64,000 bases of DNA, from NCBI GenBank assembly GCA_050184585.1, contig JBFXAF010000001.1, positions 1 to 64,000 of the forward strand, written 5' to 3'. The translations under genes and the position numbers were made by a program. Source of the stretch: JBFXAF01 sp050184585 (lineage in GTDB: Bacteria > Pseudomonadota > Alphaproteobacteria > Rhizobiales > Rhizobiaceae). Shown in pieces: positions 24,276 through 32,900 of the stretch. Numbering within the stretch: position 1 is the first letter of the stretch; every line of letters starts with the position of its first letter. The notes under the pieces are model-generated. The model was not told where the DNA came from and ran no database searches. It was given only the letters and a program-made list of their open reading frames with translations.

Positions 24276-25175
24276 ATGTCCCGACGCGCCTACGCCGTTT
24301 ACGACGTCTTCACGGCCAAGCCGCTCGAGGGCAATCCATTGGCGGTGGTGTTCGATGCAGGCGGGCTGGATACGGCCGCGATGCAGGCGATCGCGGGCGA
24401 GTTCAATCTGTCGGAGACGATCTTCGTGCTGCCGCCCGACGAAGCGGCGCACCGCGCTCGTATCCGCATCTTCACGCCACGGCACGAACTGCCTTTCGCC
24501 GGCCATCCCACAGTTGGCGGCGCGGTGGCGCTGGCCGAGCGCGACGGCAGGGAAGGCGCCTTCGTCCTGGAGGAGACGGTCGGGCCGGTGCCCTGCGTCG
24601 TCTCCCGGCTCGACGGCGCGGCTTTCGCTACCTTCACCCTCCCGCGCCTTTCCCAGAGGCTGCCGTTCATCGAGGACAACGGCAAGGTCGCCGCCGCCCT
24701 GGGGCTGGACGCCTCCGACATCGGTTTCGCCGGGCACGCGGTCGAGCTGTGGTCCGCCGGCGTGCCCTACGTGCTCGTGCCGGTGGCCGACCTAGCCGCG
24801 GCGGGCCGCTCACGGCTCGACGAGCGGCAGTGGACGGCGATGACCGGCGCGGTCGAAGCGCTTTCGCCTGCCGCCTTTGTCTATTGCCGGGGCGGCACGC
24901 TGCCGGGCAGCGCCTTCCATGCACGCATGTTCGCATCGCATCTCGGCATCCCGGAGGATCCTGCGACCGGCTCGGCGGTCGCGGCGCTGTCGGGTGCGCT
25001 GGCGGCGCATGAGCGGCCGGCGGACGGGACGACGCGCTGGTCGATCGAGCAGGGCGTGGAGATGGGCCGCGCCTCGGTCATCCGCCTGGAGGTCGACATG
25101 GTGGCGGGGAACATCAAGGCCGGCCGCATCGGCGGCCATGCCGTCAAGGTCGCCGAGGGCGTGTTCATCGCCTGA
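24276..25175 (+). CDS. PhzF-family isomerase/epimerase
   Basis: 299 aa of two similar diaminopimelate-epimerase-like halves. The N-terminal motif V-F-T-A-K-P-L-E-G-N-P-L-A-V-V and the catalytic Glu in F-N-L-S-E-T-I-F-V are present. The G-H-P-T-V-G-G-A loop and the second-half D-P-A-T-G-S-A motif complete the active site. Members isomerise small dicarboxylic or amino-acid-like substrates. Without other phz genes it is not a phenazine enzyme. It diverges from the MacA-like gene across 103 nt with an AT-rich stretch. Confidence 0.9.
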   Translation: MSRRAYAVYDVFTAKPLEGNPLAVVFDAGGLDTAAMQAIAGEFNLSETIFVLPPDEAAHRARIRIFTPRHELPFAGHPTVGGAVALAERDGREGAFVLEETVGPVPCVVSRLDGAAFATFTLPRLSQRLPFIEDNGKVAAALGLDASDIGFAGHAVELWSAGVPYVLVPVADLAAAGRSRLDERQWTAMTGAVEALSPAAFVYCRGGTLPGSAFHARMFASHLGIPEDPATGSAVAALSGALAAHERPADGTTRWSIEQGVEMGRASVIRLEVDMVAGNIKAGRIGGHAVKVAEGVFIA

Positions 25176-25262
25176 GCGGCGTGCGACTGGGCAGCAGTTC
25201 GGGGCTGGACAGGCCGGGACACGCTGGCTATATGCGCGCCAACCGGTTTTCCGACGGTTCGT

Positions 25263-25338
<76 letters not shown>

Positions 25339-25365
25339 AATGCTTTCCGTTTCCGTGATGGTGAC

Positions 25366-25929
25366 GTGACCTTCGAGGAAACCGCCCTTCCGGATGTTTT
25401 CATCGTCACACCGGTGGTGCACCGTGACGCCCGGGGCTCGTTCGCCGAGACGTTTCGCGGCGATCTTTTCGAACGCCGGTTCCCCGGCGTACGATTCATC
25501 CAGGACAATCACGCCGTCTCGACCGCCACCGGAACGGTGCGCGGGCTGCACTTCCAGCACCCGCCACGCGCGCAGGGAAAACTGATCCGTTGCCTTAGGG
25601 GCCGAATCGCAGATGTCGCCGTGGACATTCGCGTCGGTTCGCCGACGTTCGGCGGCCATGTGGTGGTGCAGCTGTCGGCCGACAACTGGCGCCAGCTCTG
25701 GGTTCCGGTGGGCTTCGCTCATGGCTACTGCACGCTCGAACGGGATACGGAGGTGGAATACAAGGTGACGGACTTCTGGTCGAAAGATCACGAAGGCGCG
25801 ATCGCTTTCGACGACACCGACATCGGCATCGAGTGGGGCGTTTCGGTCGACCGTTCGCTGCTGAAGCCCGGAGACGTCGCCGCGCCCCGTCTTCGCGACC
25901 TCGCGTCCCCTTTCCGGCATGAGGCCTGA
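25366..25929 (+). CDS. rfbC: dTDP-4-dehydrorhamnose 3,5-epimerase
   Basis: 187 aa, a cupin-fold enzyme for the third step of dTDP-L-rhamnose synthesis. Visible motifs: H-R-D-A-R-G-S-F-A-E-T-F, Q-D-N-H-A-V-S, G-T-V-R-G-L-H-F-Q (catalytic His and Lys region), P-V-G-F-A-H-G-Y, and a Tyr in T-E-V-E-Y-K-V-T. GTG 25366 is the start, 27 nt after the tRNA. It is the first gene of rfbCBDA, whose genes are nearly contiguous or overlapping. The rhamnose product serves O-antigen or exopolysaccharide. Confidence 0.96.
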   Translation: MTFEETALPDVFIVTPVVHRDARGSFAETFRGDLFERRFPGVRFIQDNHAVSTATGTVRGLHFQHPPRAQGKLIRCLRGRIADVAVDIRVGSPTFGGHVVVQLSADNWRQLWVPVGFAHGYCTLERDTEVEYKVTDFWSKDHEGAIAFDDTDIGIEWGVSVDRSLLKPGDVAAPRLRDLASPFRHEA

Positions 25930-25931
25930 CG

Positions 25932-26978
25932 ATGCGCGTGTTGGTCACGGGCGGCTCGGGCTTCATAGGATCGGCGCTCTGCCTGCATCTCATCGAGCTC
26001 GGTCACGAGGTGGTGAATGTCGATGCGCTGACCTACGCGGCGAATCCGGCATCGCTGCTGAAATTGGAGGACGACGCGCGCTACGGCTTCGAGAAAGCCG
26101 ACATCCGCGACCGTGGCGCGATGAATGCGATTCTGGCGCGCCATGAGCCCGGCGCGCTCGTACATCTCGCCGCCGAAAGCCATGTCGACCGCTCCATCGA
26201 CGGTGCGAGGATATTCATCGACACCAATGTGATCGGCACATTCACGCTGCTCGAGGCAGTGCGCGCCCATCTGGGCGCCGACGAGGCCAGACGGGATGGT
26301 TTCCGTTTCCTGCACGTCTCGACCGACGAAGTTTACGGCTCGCTGGGGGAGGACGGGCTGTTTTCGGAGGCAAGTCGTTACGAGCCGTCATCACCCTATT
26401 CGGCGAGCAAGGCGGCGTCCGATCATCTTGCGATGGCATGGCACCATACATACGGTCTACCGGCGATCGTCTCGAACTGCTCCAACAACTATGGACCTCG
26501 GCAGTTTCCGGAAAAGCTGATTCCCCTCGTCATCCTCAATGCGCTGGAAGGCAGGGAGCTGCCGGTCTATGGGGATGGCGGGAACGTCCGCGACTGGCTG
26601 CACGTCGAGGATCATGCGCGTGCGCTGGCCATGGTGCTCGCTCGCGGGAAACCCGGCCAGCGCTACAACATCGGCGGGCGCAACGAACGCAAGAACATCG
26701 ATGTGGTGAAGGCGATCTGCGGTGTCATGGATTGGGTCAGGCCGGCAAATGCGCCGCACGCCAACCTGATCCGCTTCGTGACCGATCGACCGGGTCACGA
26801 CCGCCGTTACGCCATCGACGCGACAAAGGTCGAATCCGAACTTGGATGGCAGGCGCGGGAGACCTTCGAGACGGGAATCGAGAAGACGGTGCGCTGGTAC
26901 CTGGACAACGAGACCTGGTGGTCGCCGTTGCGCCAGCGCGTCTATGGCGGTGAGCGCCTCGGCACGGTTGGCGCGTGA
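25932..26978 (+). CDS. rfbB: dTDP-glucose 4,6-dehydratase
   Basis: 348 aa, an extended short-chain dehydrogenase for the second step of dTDP-rhamnose synthesis. It has the NAD motif G-G-S-G-F-I-G-S-A-L, N-V-D-A-L-T-Y-A-A-N-P, catalytic S-T-D-E-V-Y-G and Y-S-A-S-K-A-A-S-D-H, and C-S-N-N-Y-G-P-R-Q-F-P-E-K-L in the sugar-binding part. Two bases separate it from rfbC and its stop overlaps the start of rfbD. Confidence 0.97.
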   Translation: MRVLVTGGSGFIGSALCLHLIELGHEVVNVDALTYAANPASLLKLEDDARYGFEKADIRDRGAMNAILARHEPGALVHLAAESHVDRSIDGARIFIDTNVIGTFTLLEAVRAHLGADEARRDGFRFLHVSTDEVYGSLGEDGLFSEASRYEPSSPYSASKAASDHLAMAWHHTYGLPAIVSNCSNNYGPRQFPEKLIPLVILNALEGRELPVYGDGGNVRDWLHVEDHARALAMVLARGKPGQRYNIGGRNERKNIDVVKAICGVMDWVRPANAPHANLIRFVTDRPGHDRRYAIDATKVESELGWQARETFETGIEKTVRWYLDNETWWSPLRQRVYGGERLGTVGA

Positions 26979-27877
26979 TGCGACTCGTCGTTACCGGCAG
27001 GAACGGCCAGGTGGCGCAAGCCCTTGGCGCGCTAGCTGGCGAGAAACTGGACATCGTCTTCGCCGCACTGCCGGACCTCGATCTGTCCAGACCAGCGAGC
27101 GTCGGTCCGGCGATCGATGCACTTGCGCCCTTCGACGCCGTGGTCTCCGCGGCGGCATGGACAGCAGTCGACGACGCGGAAGCGAACCCCGACGCGGCGC
27201 TGCGCGTCAACAGGGACGGTGCTGCGGCGGTTGCGGCGGTCGCCGCGCGCCATGAGGTTCCGGTGCTGCACATCTCCACCGACCATGTGTTTTCCGGCGA
27301 CAAGCCGACGCCATACATCGAGACCGACGAGCCGGGTCCGGTCAACATCTACGGCGCATCGAAACTGGCGGGCGAAGCAGCGGTGCTCGCGGCCAATCGG
27401 CGTGCGATCGTGCTACGCACGTCGTGGGTGTGGTCGACCTTGGGGAAGAACTTCGCACGGACGATGCTGGCTCTCGGCGCAGAGCGCGATACAGTCAAGG
27501 TCGTCGCGGATCAGGTTGGCGCGCCCAACTACGCACCGGACCTGGCTCGAGCAATCGCTACCGTCGCGCAGATCGCGACAACAGGGCAATGGCGGGCGCA
27601 CCTCGGCGGCGTGTTCCACCTTTCGGCGCAGGAGACGATGAGCTGGCATGGCTTCGCGGAGGCGATCTTCGCCACATCCGCGCGGCATGGCGGCCACCGG
27701 GCGAATGTCGAGCCGGTTGCAACCGAGGGATTCCCGCGACCGGCGCGGCGGCCTGCCAATTCGCGGCTTGACGCGGCAAAACTGGCAACGGTCTATGACA
27801 TCCGACTGAGAGGTGCGACGGCGGCGCTGGACGAAGCCATGCCGGCGCTGCTCGGAGGGATCGGGAAAGGCGCATGA
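26978..27877 (+). CDS. rfbD: dTDP-4-dehydrorhamnose reductase
   Basis: 299 aa, the NADPH-dependent last step to dTDP-L-rhamnose. Motifs: T-G-R-N-G-Q-V-A-Q-A-L at the N terminus, A-A-W-T-A-V-D-D-A-E, S-T-D-H-V-F-S-G (Thr-Asp of the active site) and Y-G-A-S-K-L-A-G-E (Tyr-x-x-x-Lys). ATG 26978 overlaps the stop of rfbB by one base; a GTG three bases earlier is also in frame. Its stop overlaps rfbA by 4 nt. Confidence 0.96.
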   Translation: MRLVVTGRNGQVAQALGALAGEKLDIVFAALPDLDLSRPASVGPAIDALAPFDAVVSAAAWTAVDDAEANPDAALRVNRDGAAAVAAVAARHEVPVLHISTDHVFSGDKPTPYIETDEPGPVNIYGASKLAGEAAVLAANRRAIVLRTSWVWSTLGKNFARTMLALGAERDTVKVVADQVGAPNYAPDLARAIATVAQIATTGQWRAHLGGVFHLSAQETMSWHGFAEAIFATSARHGGHRANVEPVATEGFPRPARRPANSRLDAAKLATVYDIRLRGATAALDEAMPALLGGIGKGA

Positions 27878-28743
27878 AGGGCATCATCCTCGCCGGAGGT
27901 TCCGGCACCAGGCTCCACCCGATGACGCTCGCTGTCTCGAAACAGCTTCTCCCGATCTATGACAAGCCGATGATCTACTATCCGATCTCGACGCTGATGC
28001 TGGCCGACGTCCGCGAGATTCTCGTGATCTCGACACCGCAGGACCTGCCGTTGTTCCGCAAACTGCTGGGCGACGGGTCGCAGTGGGGTTTGTCCTTCGG
28101 CTACGCAGCACAGCCGCGCCCCGAAGGCCTGGCGCAGGCCTATGTCATCGGAGCGGACTTCGTCGGTCGCGGCCCGTCGGCGCTCATCCTCGGAGACAAC
28201 GTCTTCTACGGTCATGGATTGCCAGCGCTGCTTGCGGCAGGTCGCGCGTCGCTCGATGGCGCCACGGTGTTCGCCTATCAAGTCTCCGATCCGCAGCGTT
28301 ACGGGGTCATCGCATTCGACGGCGATCAACGACCGGTTTCCATCGAGGAGAAGCCCACCAATCCGCGCTCCAACTGGGCCGTCACCGGCCTTTACTTCTA
28401 CGACTCCGAGGCCGTCGCGATCGCACGATCGCTCAGACCGTCCGCACGAGGAGAACTCGAGATTACCGACGTGAACAGGGCCTATCTCGATGCCGGGCGG
28501 CTTTCCGTGCAACGCATGGGCCGCGGCCACGCGTGGCTCGACACAGGGACGCCGGAATCGATGCTGGAAGCGGCCGAGTTCGTGCGGGCGCTGGAGAAGC
28601 GGCAGGGATTTCGCATCGCCTGCCCCGAAGAAATTGCATACGAACGCGGTTTCATCGATGGCGCCCAACTTGAAAGGCTGGCGCATGCGGCGGGCAATGG
28701 CGACTACGGGACCTATCTCAAAGGGCTGCTCGCCAGAGGCTGA
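27874..28743 (+). CDS. rfbA: Glucose-1-phosphate thymidylyltransferase
   Basis: 289 aa. It makes dTDP-glucose from dTTP and glucose-1-phosphate. The nucleotide-binding signature is G-G-S-G-T-R-L-H-P-M-T; K-Q-L-L-P-I-Y-D-K-P follows, then I-L-G-D-N-V-F-Y-G with the metal-binding Asp. Length is normal. It is the last gene of rfbCBDA and meets the convergent glycosyltransferase gene 2 nt later. No rho-independent terminator is seen there. Confidence 0.97.
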   Translation: MKGIILAGGSGTRLHPMTLAVSKQLLPIYDKPMIYYPISTLMLADVREILVISTPQDLPLFRKLLGDGSQWGLSFGYAAQPRPEGLAQAYVIGADFVGRGPSALILGDNVFYGHGLPALLAAGRASLDGATVFAYQVSDPQRYGVIAFDGDQRPVSIEEKPTNPRSNWAVTGLYFYDSEAVAIARSLRPSARGELEITDVNRAYLDAGRLSVQRMGRGHAWLDTGTPESMLEAAEFVRALEKRQGFRIACPEEIAYERGFIDGAQLERLAHAAGNGDYGTYLKGLLARG

Positions 28744-28745
28744 CG

Positions 28746-29639
28746 TCAGCCGAACGGGCCTTTGAGATCACCTGCGAGCACCCGTTCCAGCAATGCATCC
28801 AGCGCCTCTTCGCGCCCGGAATTGGGCTTTAGCCAACCAGACGCGTTGCCGAGGTGCACGCAGTCGTCGAGCCAGTCGAGATCGTCGATCGTAACGGCGA
28901 AGTTGCGATCGGGTCCGATGGAGCGAGTCCTTGCAAAGGCAAGCGAGGCGCGGGAGCGATGGCGTGCGATGAGGCGGGCGCCCATGCCGCCGGTGTCTAG
29001 TCCCAAGAACCAGTCCTGGCGGAAGTCGAGGGGCTCCTCCACATCCGCCTTGCTCGAATAGAGCGCATATCCCGGCCATAGGTATGCGCCCCCGCGCCGC
29101 TGCTCGAGGTGGCCGTAGAGCGGCTGGCCACGCAGGCGCTCGGCCGGATCGAAGGGAGCAGTGGGATAGAGATCGTGATCGAAGAACCCCCAGGCCTCGG
29201 GTTCGAGACGGCGGACGACATGGCGGTACACCCAATTCAGGGCCAGCCCGTGCGAGCGGCTTGGATGATTGCCGGCGGCATAGGGGTTGGGCGGAAGTCG
29301 GACATAGGCGGCGCCGAACTCTGAACAGAGCGCCGACACGTCTTCGCGGGCGGTCGGGTTGGATGAGTTGTCGGCCACGAGAAACGTTGCGTTCGAGAGG
29401 TTCTTGGCGACGAAGCGAAGCAGCCAGCGGATCGTCCAGGGCGAGTTCCAAGCAATCGTCGCCACGAAGTTCCGACCATCCAGTCGCCGGTGGAGGGCCT
29501 CCAAGACCGAAGGCTCGATGTGCGGCATCGCCGAATAGCGGCGATCAATGCGGTCCCACAGCGCGCTCTTGTAAGCCTGGGAGAGCGGCCGCAGCCGAAG
29601 CCACTCGGCGGTTGAATAGGATGCGAGGCTACGCGGCAT
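28746..29639 (-). CDS. Putative glycosyltransferase (GT-A-like)
   Basis: 297 aa. After about 60 residues comes V-A-T-I-A-W-N-S-P-W-T-I-R-W, then a strand F-L-V-A-D-N-S-S-N, as in GT-A nucleotide-sugar domains. The metal-binding candidate is G-F-F-D-H-D-L-Y-P (Asp-x-Asp). No membrane segment is seen. Conserved Trp/Tyr-rich stretches (A-Y-L-W-P-G-Y-A, D-W-F-L-G-L-D-T-G-G) follow. I assign glycosyltransferase by pattern, not by a named family. ATG 29639 fits the fold; the frame stays open for another 200 codons of non-coding aspect. It faces rfbA and diverges from the repeat-protein operon, so a rhamnosyl acceptor role is plausible. Confidence 0.65.
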   Translation of the reverse strand: MPRSLASYSTAEWLRLRPLSQAYKSALWDRIDRRYSAMPHIEPSVLEALHRRLDGRNFVATIAWNSPWTIRWLLRFVAKNLSNATFLVADNSSNPTAREDVSALCSEFGAAYVRLPPNPYAAGNHPSRSHGLALNWVYRHVVRRLEPEAWGFFDHDLYPTAPFDPAERLRGQPLYGHLEQRRGGAYLWPGYALYSSKADVEEPLDFRQDWFLGLDTGGMGARLIARHRSRASLAFARTRSIGPDRNFAVTIDDLDWLDDCVHLGNASGWLKPNSGREEALDALLERVLAGDLKGPFG

Positions 29640-29722
29640 TCCGAATGGTCCGTTGGGCGGCCGGATACCGGCAAGCGTTCCCTTGGACCGACACGGCGCG
29701 GCGGTCAACCGAAGCGGCAAAC

Positions 29723-29738
29723 TTAACCGCCGCTTAAC
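29723..29738. promoter_or_regulatory. CtrA-type binding site between the glycosyltransferase and the repeat-protein operon
   Basis: TTAA (29723-29726), seven bases, TTAAC (29734-29738) is a perfect match to the alphaproteobacterial CtrA full site TTAA-N7-TTAAC, and the second half reads TTAACCAT, the form common in Rhizobiales. It lies 84 bp upstream of the glycosyltransferase start and 182 bp upstream of the large-protein start. Confidence 0.6.
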
Positions 29739-29919
29739 CATGACGGTCCGATATAGACGGTGCCCCCATCGCGTCGGCAGGCATTCCGCCGCGCGTCCGC
29801 GGGCGAGTTCCGCGGCATACGGCGGCTTCGCCGATCGCAATCCAGTTACGTCGTCCGAGACCGAAGGGCGGGCTCGGGACAGGGGTGGGAGCCGGTGCGG
29901 ATGCGCGCCGGCCGGGGTC

Positions 29920-32900
29920 ATGCGCGTGTGGCGGCCGGCGCTCGTCGGCAGTAGGGGCGGGTTTGAGGCGGCGTCGCCAGGACATGCGGCGCGTGTTTTC
30001 GCGCGCGCCGGCATGTTGGCATTGCTCGCGTCGACGATCGCCGCCGGCGCGGCCCACGCCGACCCCTTGGTGATCAACAACGTCGTCGCGCCGATAACGG
30101 TCGGCTCGGGGAACGGCGAACGCGGCATGTGGGAAGACGCTGGCACGGTGGGCGGCGTCACAGTCGATCTGGTCGCGACCATCAATGGCGCATCGCTCGA
30201 CCACAACATCACCACGAGCGGCAGTCGTCCTTCGATCACCTCGTCCGGCCAGGACGACATCTGGATCGAATGGCGGATCTTTCAGAACAACACCTACGAC
30301 ATCAACACCAACTCCGGCGGTGTTCCGGTGGCCGCGGACGTTCATGTCCAGCTGAACGATATCGACGGCCCGAACAACGAGCGCGCCTACCTGCCGGTCT
30401 GCGGCGGCGCCATCCAGTGGGTTCGCATCGACCAGGACGCCACGACCGGGAAGGCGTTCGGCACGGTGGACGGGCGCGCCGAGACGTTCAGCCTGATCGG
30501 CGACGCTGATTACAACAGCGAGCCGCATTCGGGCGTGGAAGTTTTCTATCCAAACACCTCGACCTTCACCTTCGGCCGGACAGCCAACACCCCCTATTTC
30601 ATCCGGCTCGACAACCCGACGTATTCGGCGTTCGATACTTTCGACTTCGAGTGCGCCGACTTCACGGCGCCGGTCGCCAACGACGACACCGGCGAGGGCA
30701 CGCTGGGCGACCCGCTGGTCATCGACATCCTCGCCAACGACACGATAGCGACGGCCAACGACAACCCGCCGCACAACAATTCGCAGGCAGCGAGCGAGTA
30801 TGGACGCCAGTCGGTCAGCCTGATCGCGCCTGGCGCGGCGACGGGCGTCACCACGACCGGCGGCGACGTCGTCTCGTTCTCGATGCCGGGCGAGGGCGCG
30901 TGGTCGTTCAGCGACACGACCGGCCTGCTTACTTTCACGCCCATCGCCGGTTTCGCAGGAACGCCGACGGCGATAAGCTATACGTTCGACAACGCGCTTG
31001 GCGTCCAATCCAATGCCGCGGCCGTTGCCATCAACTATCCGTCGATCGGCGCCGTCAAATCGGCGACCTTCAACGACGATATCGTTACCGACGGCGGCGC
31101 CCAGCTTGGTGAGACTATCGGCTACACTTATGCTGTGACTGCGATCGGCTCGACCCCGATCGAGAATGTCTCGATCTCGGAGACCGCCTTCACGGGCAAC
31201 GGCGCGACGCCGGTACCGGCCTATGTATCGGGCGACCTCGATCTGGACGGGCGCCTCGATCCTGGCGAAGCATGGCTCTTCACCGCAAGCTACACGATCG
31301 TCGCGGCCGACATCGTCGCCGGTTCCGTTGGCAACCAGGCGACTGCCAGCGGCGAGACCGGTCTTGGAACCCCAGTGTCCGACCTGTCAGACAGCTCGAA
31401 CCCCGGCGACGGCAACGGTGTCGGTACGCCGGGCGGCGGCGCGAACAACGATGATCCGACGACGACGTCGCTGCCCGCCGCGCCCATCGTCGCCAACGAC
31501 GACGCGCCTGCCAGCGTGCCCGGCGCCGCCGGCAGCGGCAATGCCGGCGACGCATTCGCCAACGATACGCTGAGCGGCGTGGCGGTCGATCCGGCCGACG
31601 TCACGGCGACCGTCACGCTGCCAGCCGCGCATGCGGGCGTCACCCTCGATACAGCGACCGGAACGATCGCGGTCGCAGCCGCGACGCCTTCTGCGACCTA
31701 CACGATCGGCTACGAGATATGCGAGACGCTCAATCCCACCAACTGCGATGATGCCACGATTACAATCACCGTCGATCCGGCAATCGTCGTCGCCGCCGAC
31801 GACATGCCGCCAGCGGTCAACGGCATGGCCGGCGATCCGAACGTCACCGATGCCTTTGCAAACGATACCGTCGACGGCGCGGCGCTGAACCTCGGCGACA
31901 TTACGGTTACGGTGATCGCGCCTGCCGCCGATCCGGGTGTCACGCTCGACACCTCGACGGGCATCGTCTCTGTCGCACCGGGCACGCCTGCCGCCACCTA
32001 CACGATCACCTATCGGATCTGCGAGGACCTCAATCCCGCCAATTGCGATACCGCGGTCATCACGATCGCCGTCGATCCCGCCGCGATCGATGCGACCGAC
32101 GATGCGATCGGGCCGGTCAATGGCATGGCCGGCGCTGTCGCCGCGGGCAACGCCTTCGCCAACGACTTCCTGAATGGCGTCGCCGCCGCGCCCGCCGACA
32201 TCACTGCATCCGTGATGGCCCCGGCGAGCCATCCCGGCGTGACGCTCAACGTCGCGACCGGCGACGTCGACATCGCCGCCGCGACGCCAGCCGCGACCTA
32301 CACGATCGACTACCAGATCTGCGAGAACCTCAACCCGGCGAACTGCGACACCGCGACGATCACAGTGGACGTCGAGGAAGCCCTGATCGATGCCGTGGAC
32401 GATGTCGTGGCCGGAGTCGTCGACACCGCGCACGCACTCGCCGCCGTCGTGAACGTCTTGAACGACGACACGCTGAACGGGGTCGCCGCGACGATCGCCG
32501 AGGTGACCGTGTCGGCCGATGGCGCGTTGCCCGCCGGCTTCACTCTCCAGATGCATGGCGCGGTCGACATCGCGCAGGGTACGCCGTCCGGCGTCTACGT
32601 CTTCGGCTATCGCATTTGCGAGATACTCAATCCCGCCAACTGCGACGCGGCGACCGTCACGGTCACGGTCGAGAAGAGCGTACCGGTGGTCTCCGGCACC
32701 GTCTACTTCGACGCCAACGGCAACGGCGCGTTCAACCCGGGAACCGATGCCCGGTTGCCGGGCTACCTGGTCGAACTGCTACAAGGCGGCGTCCTCGTGA
32801 AGGCGACGACGAGCGACGCACAAGGCGAATATGTCATGCGCGACTTCGCGCCCGGCGCCGGCTACGAGGTCGTTTTCCGTGACCCGGCAACCGGGAAGGC

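Noticed and set aside
24276..25175. PhzF as part of a phenazine cluster
   Set aside because: No other phz gene is nearby; PhzF-fold proteins are common stand-alone isomerases.
31480..32676. Tandem 300-bp units considered as a CRISPR-like or non-coding repeat array
   Set aside because: They are in frame, protein-coding and diverged at DNA level; no short identical repeats or spacers.
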